64,000 nucleotides of DNA, taken from assembly GCA_016342755.1 (NCBI GenBank), contig JAEINS010000017.1:27671-91670 (forward strand). Direction: 5' to 3'. The position numbers and the translations under genes are program-made. This DNA is from Melioribacteraceae bacterium (lineage in GTDB: Bacteria > Bacteroidota > Ignavibacteria > Ignavibacteriales > Melioribacteraceae). The stretch's first letter is position 1. Each line of letters begins with the position of its first letter. The notes below the pieces were generated by a model. The model made no database searches and was not told the origin of the DNA. It saw nothing but the letters and a program-made list of their open reading frames with translations. Shown in pieces: positions 1 through 9,881 of this stretch.

Positions 1-1
1 A

Positions 2-3000
2 TTATCACCTAATGGCGGAGAATCATGGAATGGCGGTTCACATCAGGAGATTAAATGGTTTAGTCGGGAAGTTGAAAAAGTTAATATTGAATATACAAAT
101 AACAATGGCGTAAACTGGCAAACAATAGCTTCTGCTGTACAAAATACAGGTATATATTACTGGAACCCAATACCAAATATACCCTCAACTCTTTCAAGAG
201 TAAGAATTTCTAACGCAAACGATAATTCGGAAATTGATGAAAGTGATGCAGTATTTGCTGTTGCACCTGAACCTCAAATTAATGTTTTAGCTCCAAACGG
301 CGGCGAAAGTTTACAGGCTGGTACAAGTAATAATATTACATGGACTTCTACAAACATAGCCGACGTAAAATTAGAATATACAACCAACAACGGTGCCCAG
401 TGGTTCACAATTATAGATAGTACAGAAAGTGACGGTAATTTTAGCTGGGAAAATATACCGGATGTTAACTCATCGTTATGCCGGATAAGAGTTAGTGATG
501 TAAAAGACGGTGAGCCAATTGATATTTCTGATGAAAATTTTACAATCTTTAATCAGATAACACAACTTATAAATATAGTTTCTCCAAATGGCGGAGAAGA
601 ATGGCAAGCCGCAACTTCTCAAAACATTACATGGGAAAGTACAGGAATTGATTCTGTAAAAATTGAATACACAACAAACAACGGTATTGACTGGGTTTTA
701 CTTGAAGAAAAAACTGCCAGTTCTGGTTCATATGAATGGAATACTCCTGATGTTAAATCAACTCAGGTAAAAATTAGAATAAGTGATGCTAATGATGAAT
801 TACCAGCTGATGAAAGTGATGGTACTTTTACTCTTACACAAGCTGGCAGTATCACATTATTAAGTCCAAAATCTGGAGAAGTATGGCAAGCCGGTCAGGA
901 ATATGAAATTAAATGGGAATCTGAAAACGTTGAAAACGTGTTAATTGAATATACTTCTATTAATGGAAAATATGAACCGGAAAGTCCTGCCCCATGGGAA
1001 GACGATTATCTAGAAATAGTTAAAAGTACTCCGGCCGGAACAGGATCTTATAAAGTTGTATTCACCGATCCATCAAACGAATACAAAATTAGAGTAGGCG
1101 ATGCTGAATTTGGTTCACCTGCAGATTTCTCAGGTTTGTTTACAGTATCTCCCCAACCGTTTGATAGTATCGAAGTTACATCACCAAATGGCGGTGAAGA
1201 CTGGTTAACCGGCGAAACCTATGAAATAAGATGGATCTCGTTTAATATTGAAAAAGTTAATATCCATTATACATTAGATAATCATAATTGGATTTCAATT
1301 GCCAATACTATTTCGAGTAATGGTTTATACAATTGGAATATTCCTTCAACCGTTGATTTCAGATCTGATATCTGTAAGATTAGGATAACAAACGCGCAGG
1401 ATACAGCAAAGTATGATGTCTCCGATGAATTCTTCTCTATTCATCCTCAGGAAAAATTACTAAGATTGATTTCTCCAAATGGAACTGAAGGAGAAGAATT
1501 ACCAAATTATATAAGATGGGAATCAGCCGGTATTACTCATGTTAAATTAGAATATACAGTTAATAATGGTATAAACTGGGTTCAAATAGTAGATAACCTG
1601 CCATCTAACGGTTTATATGAATGGGATCTTCCACAGGTGCCTTCTAGTCTTTGCAGAGTTAGAGTAACAGATGCTAGTGCAGATGCCGGACAAGTTCCTA
1701 TGAGAGACGAAAGTGATTCCTTTTTCTCCATAAACGGCGGTTCAACATTAACTCTATTATCTCCTAATGGTGGTGATAATTTACAATCCGGATCAAGCTT
1801 TGAAATTACCTGGACTTCTCAAAATATTGAACAAGTAAAAATAGAATACACACTTACAAATGGCCCTAATTGGACTACATTAGTAGATAGTACAACCAGT
1901 GACGGTAGTTTTAATTGGGATCCAATTCCAAATTCACAATCAAAACTATGTAAAATTAGAATTAGTAATGCAAGAGACAAAAATCATTTTGATATTTCAG
2001 ACGCTAGTTTTGAAATTACTAACAATGTGGTAACTAACAAGAGCATCCAATTAACTGCTCCAAACGGCGGAGAAATTTTTACAGAAGGTACACGTGAACC
2101 AATAACATGGATTTCTGAAAATGTTGAATTCGTTAAAATAGAATTTTCTTCAAATAACGGCGGTTCATGGGAAATATTAGTTAATAGTACTCCAAGTGAT
2201 GGTAGCTGGACATGGGATCCTGTATCTGATCGTATTTCTGACTTATGCGCGATTAAGGTTAGTGATATCACAAATGAAGTAAAAGATATTTCGGACGGTT
2301 TATTTACAATAGAAGAACAAATTGATCAAATTTCTGGTGAGCCTGCATCAATATTCTTGGTTTCACAATCTTTAGACGCAATAGGAGTTACGGAAAGTGG
2401 TTCTCCCGAAACCGCTCAGATAACGTTTGAAGTACAGGATTCATCCGGTATTCCAATTGATATAGCTCATGCAGTTGATGTTAATTTTAGATTTGGCGCG
2501 CATCCAGATGGTGGAGAAATTATTGCTCCTAAAACTGTAAGAACAGATCATAATGGACAAGTTAAGGTTAATCTTACTAGTGGAACAATTGCAGGAGCAG
2601 TTCAGGTAATTGGCGAAATAACTTTTAATGGTGAGATAATAAGATCTAAACCAGTACATATAGCTATTCATGGCGGTTTACCAGAAGATTCTCATTTTTC
2701 TGTTGGCTCTGGACAATTGAATTATCCACATCTTCATAAAATTGCGGCTGAAGGTGAGATTACTGCTCTTGTTGGTGACAGATATTCAAATCCGGTCCGC
2801 CCGGGTACAGCGGTTTATTATTCAACAGATGCCGGTGTAATTGAAGGATCTAATTTAACTGATGAATTTGGCAGAGCTTCTGTAACAATATTATCAGGTG
2901 ATCCTCAGCCAAATCATGCTACATACGGTCCCGGATTCTTTAATGTTTATGCTAACACAATTGATGAAAACGATCAGCAGATTTCTACATCTACCTTGGT

Positions 3001-3340
3001 GTTATATTCAGGATATCCGCAAATTACAATTTCCGAGCAAACTTTTGCTATTGCTAATGGCGGTTCACAATATTTCACTTATACAGTAATGGATGAGAAT
3101 GGAAATCCTCTTGCGCCCGGAAATAAATATACTGTAAGTGTAACTACAGACGGGGATGCCGGAGTCAGTGGAGCTACTGGTTTAACTATGCCTGATACAC
3201 AATTTGGAAATACCACATTTTCATTCAGGTTATATGATTCTAAAGACGACGAATATAAACCGGCTGATGCTATAATAACAATTTCGGTTAATGGACCAAA
3301 TGGAATTAGAGAACTATCCATTAGCGGAACTATAGAATAG
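2..3340 (+). CDS. Large secreted/surface protein with tandem Ig-like (Kre9/KNH-type) repeats, 5' end outside window
   Basis: The reading frame is open from base 2 with no start codon needed, so the gene is 5'-truncated by the window edge. It reads as at least eight tandem repeats of about 95 residues, beginning near bases 2, 284, 572, 854, 1160, 1460, 1745 and 2047. Each opens with a SPNGGE-like turn, then I-x-W-x-S, a V-x-I-E-Y-T strand, NNG-x-x-W and a closing C-K-I-R-I-S-D-A strand. This is the pattern of the Kre9/KNH-like Ig fold found in bacterial adhesin-like proteins. The last 330 residues lose the repeat and look like invasin/Big-type beta domains. No T9SS sorting domain is visible at the C terminus (it ends ...SISGTIE), so export or anchoring must depend on the missing N-terminal part. 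Adhesive or structural surface role is inferred. A terminator follows at once. Confidence 0.8.
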   Translation, partial: LSPNGGESWNGGSHQEIKWFSREVEKVNIEYTNNNGVNWQTIASAVQNTGIYYWNPIPNIPSTLSRVRISNANDNSEIDESDAVFAVAPEPQINVLAPNGGESLQAGTSNNITWTSTNIADVKLEYTTNNGAQWFTIIDSTESDGNFSWENIPDVNSSLCRIRVSDVKDGEPIDISDENFTIFNQITQLINIVSPNGGEEWQAATSQNITWESTGIDSVKIEYTTNNGIDWVLLEEKTASSGSYEWNTPDVKSTQVKIRISDANDELPADESDGTFTLTQAGSITLLSPKSGEVWQAGQEYEIKWESENVENVLIEYTSINGKYEPESPAPWEDDYLEIVKSTPAGTGSYKVVFTDPSNEYKIRVGDAEFGSPADFSGLFTVSPQPFDSIEVTSPNGGEDWLTGETYEIRWISFNIEKVNIHYTLDNHNWISIANTISSNGLYNWNIPSTVDFRSDICKIRITNAQDTAKYDVSDEFFSIHPQEKLLRLISPNGTEGEELPNYIRWESAGITHVKLEYTVNNGINWVQIVDNLPSNGLYEWDLPQVPSSLCRVRVTDASADAGQVPMRDESDSFFSINGGSTLTLLSPNGGDNLQSGSSFEITWTSQNIEQVKIEYTLTNGPNWTTLVDSTTSDGSFNWDPIPNSQSKLCKIRISNARDKNHFDISDASFEITNNVVTNKSIQLTAPNGGEIFTEGTREPITWISENVEFVKIEFSSNNGGSWEILVNSTPSDGSWTWDPVSDRISDLCAIKVSDITNEVKDISDGLFTIEEQIDQISGEPASIFLVSQSLDAIGVTESGSPETAQITFEVQDSSGIPIDIAHAVDVNFRFGAHPDGGEIIAPKTVRTDHNGQVKVNLTSGTIAGAVQVIGEITFNGEIIRSKPVHIAIHGGLPEDSHFSVGSGQLNYPHLHKIAAEGEITALVGDRYSNPVRPGTAVYYSTDAGVIEGSNLTDEFGRASVTILSGDPQPNHATYGPGFFNVYANTIDENDQQISTSTLVLYSGYPQITISEQTFAIANGGSQYFTYTVMDENGNPLAPGNKYTVSVTTDGDAGVSGATGLTMPDTQFGNTTFSFRLYDSKDDEYKPADAIITISVNGPNGIRELSISGTIE

Positions 3341-3360
3341 AAAAATATTGGTAATATTTT

Positions 3361-3394
3361 AAACCGGTAATAAATTTTATTACCGGTTTTTTTA
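3361..3394 (+). terminator. Rho-independent terminator after the Ig-repeat protein
   Basis: A perfect 14-base inverted repeat (AAACCGGTAATAAA and its complement) with almost no spacer is followed by a run of T. It sits 20 bases after the stop codon of the Ig-repeat gene and ahead of the next plus-strand gene. Confidence 0.8.
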
Positions 3395-3474
3395 TGTCTA
3401 TAAATTTTCAACCCTTTTAACTCCCTGCTATTTTTATTAGTTTTATATTATTACAATCAAAAAGTGTGTTAAAA

Positions 3475-4680
3475 ATGAAATCGATTAAAATTATATTTTG
3501 TGCTGTTATCCTTCTTTTTATAAATATAAATGCCCAGAAATCCACTTACACAATTTTGGTTTCATTTGATGGATTCAGATGGGATTATGTAAATAGAGGA
3601 ATTACACCTACCCTTCAGAAAGTTATTAAAGAAGGAGTTCATGCACTTTCCCTAAGACCTACGTTTCCGTCTAAAACATTCCCCAACCATTTATCAATAG
3701 TTACCGGCTTACACGCTTCACATCACGGTATTATATCCAATAGTATCTATGACCCGGTATATAAAGAAAAATATAAATTGAGTAATAAAGACGCTGTAAC
3801 GGAAGCAAGATGGTATCAGGGAGAAGCTTTCTGGGAAACTGCCGAAAGGCAAGGAATAAAAACCGCCAGTTATTTTTGGCCTGGTTCAGAAGTTACACTC
3901 GATTATAGAAGACCTTCATATTATAAAGAGTATGAGCATGATAAAAAGTATGAGGAGAGAATTGACGGTGTTATAGACTGGCTTAAGTTACCCATTGAAG
4001 AACGTCCCAGGTTTATTACTCTTTATTTTGATTTAACAGATACATACGGACATGACTTTGGTCCCAATTCAGAAGAAACTAACTGGGCAATTTCCAGATT
4101 AGATTCTATGGCAAATTACCTGATTGAAAAAATTAATGAGACAAGTATTAAAGACTCAGTAAATGTGATATTTGTCTCTGATCATGGAATGACTGAAGTA
4201 AGTGAGGACAGAATTATAAATGTAAAAAATCTTATAAAGGATTATGAATGCAGAATTTCGGACATAGGTCCTTTTATGACTATTGAACCTAAGAAAAATG
4301 ATATTGATAAAATATATAACATCATCAAAAAAAAGGAAAATCATTTTAAAATTTATAAAAAAGGCGAAATACCTGACTATTACTTCTTTAACGATCATCA
4401 CCTTGTATCTTCCCTATTATTAGTTGCCGATATTGGATGGTCATTAACAACCAGAGATAATTTGGGGAAATATACTACTAAAGGAAATCATGGTTATGAA
4501 AAAGATCATACTGATATGCATGGGATTTTTATAGCTAAAGGACCAGGTTTTAAAAACAATTATAAAACCGGAACCCTTTGGAATATAGACATATATTCAC
4601 TTCTATGTAAAATATACAATATCTATCCAAGAACAAATATTGACGGCAGATTAGAACGAATAGGTTTCATACTTAAATAA
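3475..4680 (+). CDS. Secreted type I nucleotide pyrophosphatase/phosphodiesterase (NPP, alkaline phosphatase superfamily)
   Basis: A 401-residue member of the ectonucleotide pyrophosphatase/phosphodiesterase family, which hydrolyses phosphodiester or pyrophosphate bonds of nucleotides or related substrates with a two-zinc site. Visible motifs in order are the metal-binding Asp in SFDGFRWD (about residue 32), the nucleophile Thr in PSKTFPNH (about 68), FDLTDTYGHD, VSDHGM and the final His in GNHGYEKDHTDMHG. An N-terminal signal peptide (MKSIKIIFCAVILLF..., ending ININAQ) predicts export to the periplasm. The ATG at 3475 is preferred over the in-frame GTG at 3466 because it gives a normal signal peptide. 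It stands alone between the Ig-repeat protein and the M16 pair. Family assignment is firm, the substrate is unknown. Confidence 0.88.
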   Translation: MKSIKIIFCAVILLFININAQKSTYTILVSFDGFRWDYVNRGITPTLQKVIKEGVHALSLRPTFPSKTFPNHLSIVTGLHASHHGIISNSIYDPVYKEKYKLSNKDAVTEARWYQGEAFWETAERQGIKTASYFWPGSEVTLDYRRPSYYKEYEHDKKYEERIDGVIDWLKLPIEERPRFITLYFDLTDTYGHDFGPNSEETNWAISRLDSMANYLIEKINETSIKDSVNVIFVSDHGMTEVSEDRIINVKNLIKDYECRISDIGPFMTIEPKKNDIDKIYNIIKKKENHFKIYKKGEIPDYYFFNDHHLVSSLLLVADIGWSLTTRDNLGKYTTKGNHGYEKDHTDMHGIFIAKGPGFKNNYKTGTLWNIDIYSLLCKIYNIYPRTNIDGRLERIGFILK

Positions 4681-4761
4681 ATAGAGTATTAGTTTGTATA
4701 TCATAATATAATTAAGCATTTTTGCCGGACATTTTATTTTAATCAATTAAAAAGACACTAT

Positions 4762-6027
4762 ATGAAGAATATTTTAGATATAAAGCATCAAAAATATATT
4801 TTGGATAATGGACTTCAGGTTATATTATACCAGGATAAAAGTTTACCAACAGTTGCTGTTAATATATGGTACAAAGTAGGATCGGCAAACGAACGCGCAG
4901 GTAAAACCGGATTTGCCCATCTATTTGAGCATATGATGTTTCAGGGTTCTGAAAATGTTGAAAAGGAAATGCATTTTAAGTACATCCAGGAAGCTGGCGG
5001 CAATCTTAATGGCTCTACCAGTATTGACAGAACAAACTATTTTGAAACCGTTCCGTCAGATCATCTGGAAATGGCTTTGTGGCTTGAAGCTGATAGAATG
5101 GGCTTCCTCCTCCCTTCCCTTACACAGGAAAAGCTGGATAACCAAAAAGACGTTGTAATGAATGAGCGCAGACAGCGTTACGATAATCAGCCTTACGGAA
5201 CTGCGTGGGAAACCCTTTTTAATACCTTGTATCCCAAAGACCACCCATATAGCTGGCCAACTATAGGATGGATGGAAGATATTGAAAAATTTAACCTTAA
5301 CGATGTATCAGAGTTTTTCAAAAAATATTATGCGCCAAATAATGCAAGTTTAGTAATTGGCGGAAATTTTGAAACAGAAAATGCTAAAAATTTAGTTGAT
5401 AAATATTTTGGAAGTATTCCTAAAGGAAACGGTTTAGATAAAATTGATGTACCGGAGTTTTTATTACCTAAGACTATTTCTAATAAAGTTGAAGATAATG
5501 TTCAGCTGCCAAGAATTTATATTGGATGGCACTCGGCAAAGTTTTTTCATGAGGACGACGCAAAATTAGATATTTTATCTGATATTTTATCCGGATCAAA
5601 AAATTCCAGACTTTATAAGAAACTGGTTTTTGATACTCAAATTGCCCAGGATGTAAGTTGTTTTCAATACTCCGGACTTATTGACGGTTCATTTTTGCTT
5701 GTAGCAACGGCTAAACAGGAAAACACAGTTGAGGAAATAAAAAAAATAGTGTTTGATGAAATTTCAAATCTGATAACAAATGGAATTTCAACCAAAGAAC
5801 TTGACCGCTCTAAAAACAGTTTAAAATCATCCTTCATTTATTCTCTGCAAAACTTAGATTCTATGGTTAATCAGATAAACAATTACAATTGTTATTTAGA
5901 TGAACCTAACTCTTTCTTAGCTGACATAAATCGTTATAACACAATAACTGAAGAAGATATTGTAAAAACCGCTAAAAAGTATTTAGAACAAAATTTTGTA
6001 GAACTTCAATTTGTACCAAAGGATTAA
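4762..6027 (+). CDS. M16 family zinc peptidase, catalytically active subunit
   Basis: A 421-residue single-unit M16B peptidase (mitochondrial processing peptidase/PqqL-like). The inverted zinc motif HLFEH is intact at residues 53-57, with the downstream glutamate likely in the NERRQ segment near residue 133. There is no obvious signal peptide, so a cytoplasmic location is likely. The next gene begins 5 bases after the stop and encodes an M16 protein lacking the zinc motif. Such active/inactive neighbours form heterodimers in other bacteria. Substrate is probably short unstructured peptides. Confidence 0.9.
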   Translation: MKNILDIKHQKYILDNGLQVILYQDKSLPTVAVNIWYKVGSANERAGKTGFAHLFEHMMFQGSENVEKEMHFKYIQEAGGNLNGSTSIDRTNYFETVPSDHLEMALWLEADRMGFLLPSLTQEKLDNQKDVVMNERRQRYDNQPYGTAWETLFNTLYPKDHPYSWPTIGWMEDIEKFNLNDVSEFFKKYYAPNNASLVIGGNFETENAKNLVDKYFGSIPKGNGLDKIDVPEFLLPKTISNKVEDNVQLPRIYIGWHSAKFFHEDDAKLDILSDILSGSKNSRLYKKLVFDTQIAQDVSCFQYSGLIDGSFLLVATAKQENTVEEIKKIVFDEISNLITNGISTKELDRSKNSLKSSFIYSLQNLDSMVNQINNYNCYLDEPNSFLADINRYNTITEEDIVKTAKKYLEQNFVELQFVPKD

Positions 6028-6032
6028 AAATT

Positions 6033-7391
6033 ATGTTAGATAGAAAAATAAAACCATCTCCCACCGGAGATATAATATTCTCGCTTCCAAAAATTGAAAA
6101 ATTTGAATTAAGTAATGGCTTAAAAGTTTTATTTGTAAAAAAAAATAATCTTCCCATTGTACAGTTTAATTTATTGATTGATGCCGGAAGTTCGAAAGAT
6201 TCTAAAGAAAATTCCGGATTAGCAAATTTAACCGCTATGTGTATTGATGAAGGAGCCGGTGAATATAATGCTCTTGAATTGGATAATGAAATTGAATCCA
6301 TTGGATCTATACTTGGTATCTCAGCAAACCAGGATTCAACTTTTATTACGATGCTTTCCCTAACTGAAAAATTTGAACGATCGGTTGAACTATTTTCTGA
6401 TATATTAATAAGACCGCATTTTAACGAAGAAGATTTTGAACGCCAGCAGCATAAAGCATTAACACATCTGCTTCAGATGAACGATCAGCCGTCTTATATT
6501 GCAACAAGTATACATGAGCAAATAATTTTCAAAGATTCAATTTATGAACTACCAATTTATGGAAATGACGAATCTATTAAGAATATTGAAAACAAAAATG
6601 TTTTAGAGTTTTATAAAAAATATTATTCTGTTTCAAATTCACATCTTATTGTTGTTGGTGATGTTGAGCTGGAATATTTAAAAATAATTTTAGAAAAACA
6701 TTTACATCAGTGGCAAAATAGTTCCAGTAATTTTAATAGCGAATTAAATATACAGGATTCAGAAGCGCAGATATACTTTATTGAAAAGGAAGAAGCCGCA
6801 CAAAGTGAAATACGTATTGGACATTTATGCGGAAATAAAAACGCAGAAGATTTCTACTCAAATTCAATTATGAATTCCCTTCTTGGCGGACAATTTTCTT
6901 CCAGAATAAATTTGAATTTAAGAGAAGATAAAGGCTTTACATATGGCGCACAGTCCGCGTTTCATTACAATAGTGTAAATGGATATTTTGCGGTATCCAC
7001 AGCTGTTGAAAGTAAAAATACCGGCGAAGCTCTTAGTGAAATATTCAAGGAACTTAAATTAGTTAAAAATACAATAACTAAAGAAGAAGTTGAGTTTTCT
7101 AAATCCAATCTTGTTAAAAGATACCCGTCAATGTTCGAAACTTATTCGCAGATTGCCAGAAATTTAACTTCGCAAATTATTTACAATCTCTCAGAAAATT
7201 ATTTTGATACTTATATTGAAAAGATTGAAGATACTACATTTGATGAAATTGTTTATTCTGCTAATAACAAGATTAAGCTTGATAATCTTATAACTCTGGT
7301 TGTAGGAAATAAATCGGTAAAAGCCCAACTGAAAGAATTTTCGGATAGTACTATAATTGATCTGGATATTTACGGGAACTTATTAGCTTAG
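6033..7391 (+). CDS. M16 family peptidase-like protein, non-catalytic partner
   Basis: A 452-residue M16 fold protein. The region where the zinc motif should be reads SGLANLTAMCIDEGAGEY, so the HxxEH ligands are absent. The C-terminal half keeps the substrate-contacting Arg/Tyr segment typical of the partner subunit (FSSRINLNLREDKGFTYG). It follows the active M16 gene by 5 bases, so the two are co-transcribed and probably assemble as one peptidase. Its stop overlaps by four bases the stop of the convergent gene on the other strand. Confidence is high for family, moderate for the heterodimer idea. Confidence 0.88.
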   Translation: MLDRKIKPSPTGDIIFSLPKIEKFELSNGLKVLFVKKNNLPIVQFNLLIDAGSSKDSKENSGLANLTAMCIDEGAGEYNALELDNEIESIGSILGISANQDSTFITMLSLTEKFERSVELFSDILIRPHFNEEDFERQQHKALTHLLQMNDQPSYIATSIHEQIIFKDSIYELPIYGNDESIKNIENKNVLEFYKKYYSVSNSHLIVVGDVELEYLKIILEKHLHQWQNSSSNFNSELNIQDSEAQIYFIEKEEAAQSEIRIGHLCGNKNAEDFYSNSIMNSLLGGQFSSRINLNLREDKGFTYGAQSAFHYNSVNGYFAVSTAVESKNTGEALSEIFKELKLVKNTITKEEVEFSKSNLVKRYPSMFETYSQIARNLTSQIIYNLSENYFDTYIEKIEDTTFDEIVYSANNKIKLDNLITLVVGNKSVKAQLKEFSDSTIIDLDIYGNLLA

Positions 7392-8386
7392 TTATAATAG
7401 CTTCCGGGCAGTACAAATCTGTGACCTTGTTTTCTCAGTTTATTAAAGAGAGGAATTAGATTATTGAATGTAGAGCAGTCTAAGTAAAAAACTTTTCTGC
7501 TTATTTCCTGGTTTTCGAAATGAAATTTAAATAGCGATTCTACTTCCAACAATTCTCTGTTTGGAAGAGAAATAAATCGCTCAATAGAATAGAGAGTTTT
7601 ATTGTACTTCGAAAATTCAGCCATTATAAAATTAAAAGCGGCGGATTTATAGACACTAGAATTTTTATCAATTATAAATACTGCTGCTTTGCTAAAATCT
7701 TTTGACAACATTTTTACAGCTTTTTTAAGCGCGACTCCATTTTTATCAGTATTTAAACTATAACGTGAGTATTCAATATCATCGTTAAGTAAAACTGCGT
7801 ATTCTTTATTGTGTTCGTTTAACTGATTACAAAAAATTAGTGAGCCTTTATCCGGGACAATAATAGCCGCAAAAGGTTCAATCCCCTTTAATAGTTTTTC
7901 CTTAGCCGGTTTATCCAGATCATTAAAACCAGTTATCAAAAATGCCGCTTCTTTCGATTCCCGCAATATATTTTTATCATACTTAAACTCGGCTCTAAGT
8001 TTTTCAATTTCATCCGCATAAATATTTAAATATGTAATTCCATTTATAGTTTTTTCTTTGCAGATAATTTTCGTTTCATCATTTAAAAATTTTTCTGTTA
8101 CGCTGCTTAGAATAAACGGAATAGGAACTGTTAGCGGTATTTTAACTTCGTATGAATAGTATAGTGAATCGAGAGGATGTTTTAAACTTTTGGTTAAAAT
8201 CCATTCTTCATTTATCCCCCATTCATTCAGAGCCGAATTAAATTTCATTTCAATTTTTACCTGGGTTGGATAAAACGATTTCATAATAAATTCATCATCA
8301 TTCAGGGTTTCAATAGTTATATTGGCAAATAATAGAACTATAAAAACCACAGCTAGTATATTTATAACTTTAATTTTTAAAAACAT
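7388..8386 (-). CDS. Hypothetical membrane-anchored or secreted protein, possible divergent polysaccharide-deacetylase relative
   Basis: A 332-residue protein with one hydrophobic N-terminal segment (about residues 7-24) that may be a signal anchor. I do not recognise it with confidence. The middle section has short stretches, such as AAFLITGFNDLDKPAKE followed by PFAAIIVPDKG and a later FIIDKNS, that recall the layout of the divergent polysaccharide deacetylase (YibQ-type) fold. The DD and His metal ligands of that family are not evident, so any such protein would be inactive. The gene lies head-to-tail 15 bases downstream of the small outer-membrane protein gene on the same strand, suggesting joint transcription. 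Confidence 0.6.
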   Translation of the reverse strand: MFLKIKVINILAVVFIVLLFANITIETLNDDEFIMKSFYPTQVKIEMKFNSALNEWGINEEWILTKSLKHPLDSLYYSYEVKIPLTVPIPFILSSVTEKFLNDETKIICKEKTINGITYLNIYADEIEKLRAEFKYDKNILRESKEAAFLITGFNDLDKPAKEKLLKGIEPFAAIIVPDKGSLIFCNQLNEHNKEYAVLLNDDIEYSRYSLNTDKNGVALKKAVKMLSKDFSKAAVFIIDKNSSVYKSAAFNFIMAEFSKYNKTLYSIERFISLPNRELLEVESLFKFHFENQEISRKVFYLDCSTFNNLIPLFNKLRKQGHRFVLPGSYYN

Positions 8387-8401
8387 AATTAGATTAAGAT
8401 T

Positions 8402-8989
8402 TTACATTTCAAGAAAAATTGGGATTTGAATCCGCAGATCTAGTGACATATATTGGTGGTTGTGAAGATAATTGTAGTAACCAATTACATCCAACAAAAA
8501 CATTGAAACACCGACTCCAACGTGCAATCCGGTTTTTGAACTTTCTTCGGTATAACTTCTTCTGCCAGAGTCTATTTTAAATTCATGAACTTTTTCATAA
8601 TAAGCATATGAAACTCCGGCTTCAAATACCGGCATTATAATTACAATATTTTCTATAAGCGGCGGTAAATAGTATCTTACTCCAAGATTTGCAACTATCA
8701 CGTCACTAGAAAATGCTGAGTAATCTGATTTTTTATAATAAGTCTGATCACCCGGAAAATGCTGATAACCAAGCTTTGAATATATAAATACGGGAACTAG
8801 AACATTATCAGTGTATGCTAATGTAAGATCGAACCCAATACCAATATTCTGATTATTCGCAAAATCTCCTAACGGGACTCTTGGTCCAATTCCTAATCCA
8901 AAAAATAATCCCCGGGCTTCGCCCAATTTTAGGTTTTGACCAAATACAAATGAACTTAATAATAAAATTATTATAGAAATCTTTTTCAT
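8402..8989 (-). CDS. Small outer-membrane beta-barrel-like protein
   Basis: A 195-residue protein with a clear signal peptide (MKKISIIILLLSSFVFGQ) and alternating aromatic and polar residues in short strands (for example LGVRYYLPPL and FEAGVSYAYYEK) typical of an 8-stranded outer-membrane barrel. It ends in a hydrophobic strand close to IQIPIFLEM. No specific family was recognised. It is likely the first gene of a two-gene unit with the hypothetical protein downstream on the minus strand. Confidence 0.65.
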   Translation of the reverse strand: MKKISIIILLLSSFVFGQNLKLGEARGLFFGLGIGPRVPLGDFANNQNIGIGFDLTLAYTDNVLVPVFIYSKLGYQHFPGDQTYYKKSDYSAFSSDVIVANLGVRYYLPPLIENIVIIMPVFEAGVSYAYYEKVHEFKIDSGRRSYTEESSKTGLHVGVGVSMFLLDVIGYYNYLHNHQYMSLDLRIQIPIFLEM

Positions 8990-9058
8990 AGTTTAACAAG
9001 GAATTTTAATAACAATGCTAAAGTTACAAATTAACACACAAATAATCTGTACGCTGCA

Positions 9059-9793
9059 TCAATATTTAACTTTATATAAAAATAATCCTTTAGCCGGGAC
9101 CGAAATTGCGGCTGCCGAACGGTCTTTTTTCTTTGTAACGTCTAATAAATAATCTGTATTGTAATTATTTTTTGCCGATTCTAAAAGTGTTCCTAAAACA
9201 GTTCTAACCATTCCGTGGAGAAATCTATTAGCTTCAATATTAAAAAAAACAAGACTCCCCTTTTTATGCCATCTTATACTTTTAACATTACACACTTTAT
9301 TTTTTATTTCATCATTTTTTCGGGAAAATGAAGTAAAATCATGCTCACCAATTAATGTTTTTGATATTCTATTAAGCTCCTTTAAATCCAACTTTCTAAG
9401 CTTCTTAAAATCATCAGAAAACCGCAGATAAAATGGGGATTTCACTTCCGAGAACAAATAGAAATAACTTCTGCTGAGCGCGTCAAATCTTGAATGAAAA
9501 TCTTTGTTCACATCATCAATTTTGGTTATCGAAATATCGTCGGGCAAAATGGAATTAAGCGCATAAGCAAATCTGAATAAATCAATTTCTTTTTCAATTC
9601 TAAAATTTGCAACCTGACCAAAAGCATGAACTCCGGTATCAGTCCGGCCGGAACCAATTAAATTCACATCTTCTTTTAATAATATTTTTATCGCGTCAAC
9701 AATTTTTTGCTGAACAGTAACCGCGTTTGGCTGAATCTGCCATCCGCAATAGTTTGTCCCGTCATATTGAATAGTTAATTTGTAATTTTTCAT
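9059..9793 (-). CDS. truA: tRNA pseudouridine(38-40) synthase TruA
   Basis: TruA converts uridines 38-40 of the tRNA anticodon arm to pseudouridine. The 244-residue protein shows the N-terminal YDGTNYCGWQ motif and the catalytic Asp in GSGRTDTGVHA (about residue 52). Later come the F-x-S-R-F-D-A-L-S-R-S-Y segment and the C-terminal FLHGMVR-x-x-x-G-T motif, all diagnostic. The in-frame TTG at 9805 would extend it by four residues, but the ATG at 9793 gives the usual family start. It is a single gene on the minus strand. Confidence 0.96.
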   Translation of the reverse strand: MKNYKLTIQYDGTNYCGWQIQPNAVTVQQKIVDAIKILLKEDVNLIGSGRTDTGVHAFGQVANFRIEKEIDLFRFAYALNSILPDDISITKIDDVNKDFHSRFDALSRSYFYLFSEVKSPFYLRFSDDFKKLRKLDLKELNRISKTLIGEHDFTSFSRKNDEIKNKVCNVKSIRWHKKGSLVFFNIEANRFLHGMVRTVLGTLLESAKNNYNTDYLLDVTKKKDRSAAAISVPAKGLFLYKVKY

Positions 9794-9881
9794 AGTTATG
9801 TTCAATTAAAAATCAGAGTTCTAAATCTATTGAATTACTTTCAATTATAGTATATTTCATTTTTATTTTTCTTGAGTAATA

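Noticed and set aside
1..2300. Tandem repeats at the left edge as a CRISPR or DNA satellite
   Set aside because: The repeat is at protein level (about 95 codons), diverged in DNA, with no identical direct repeats and spacers.
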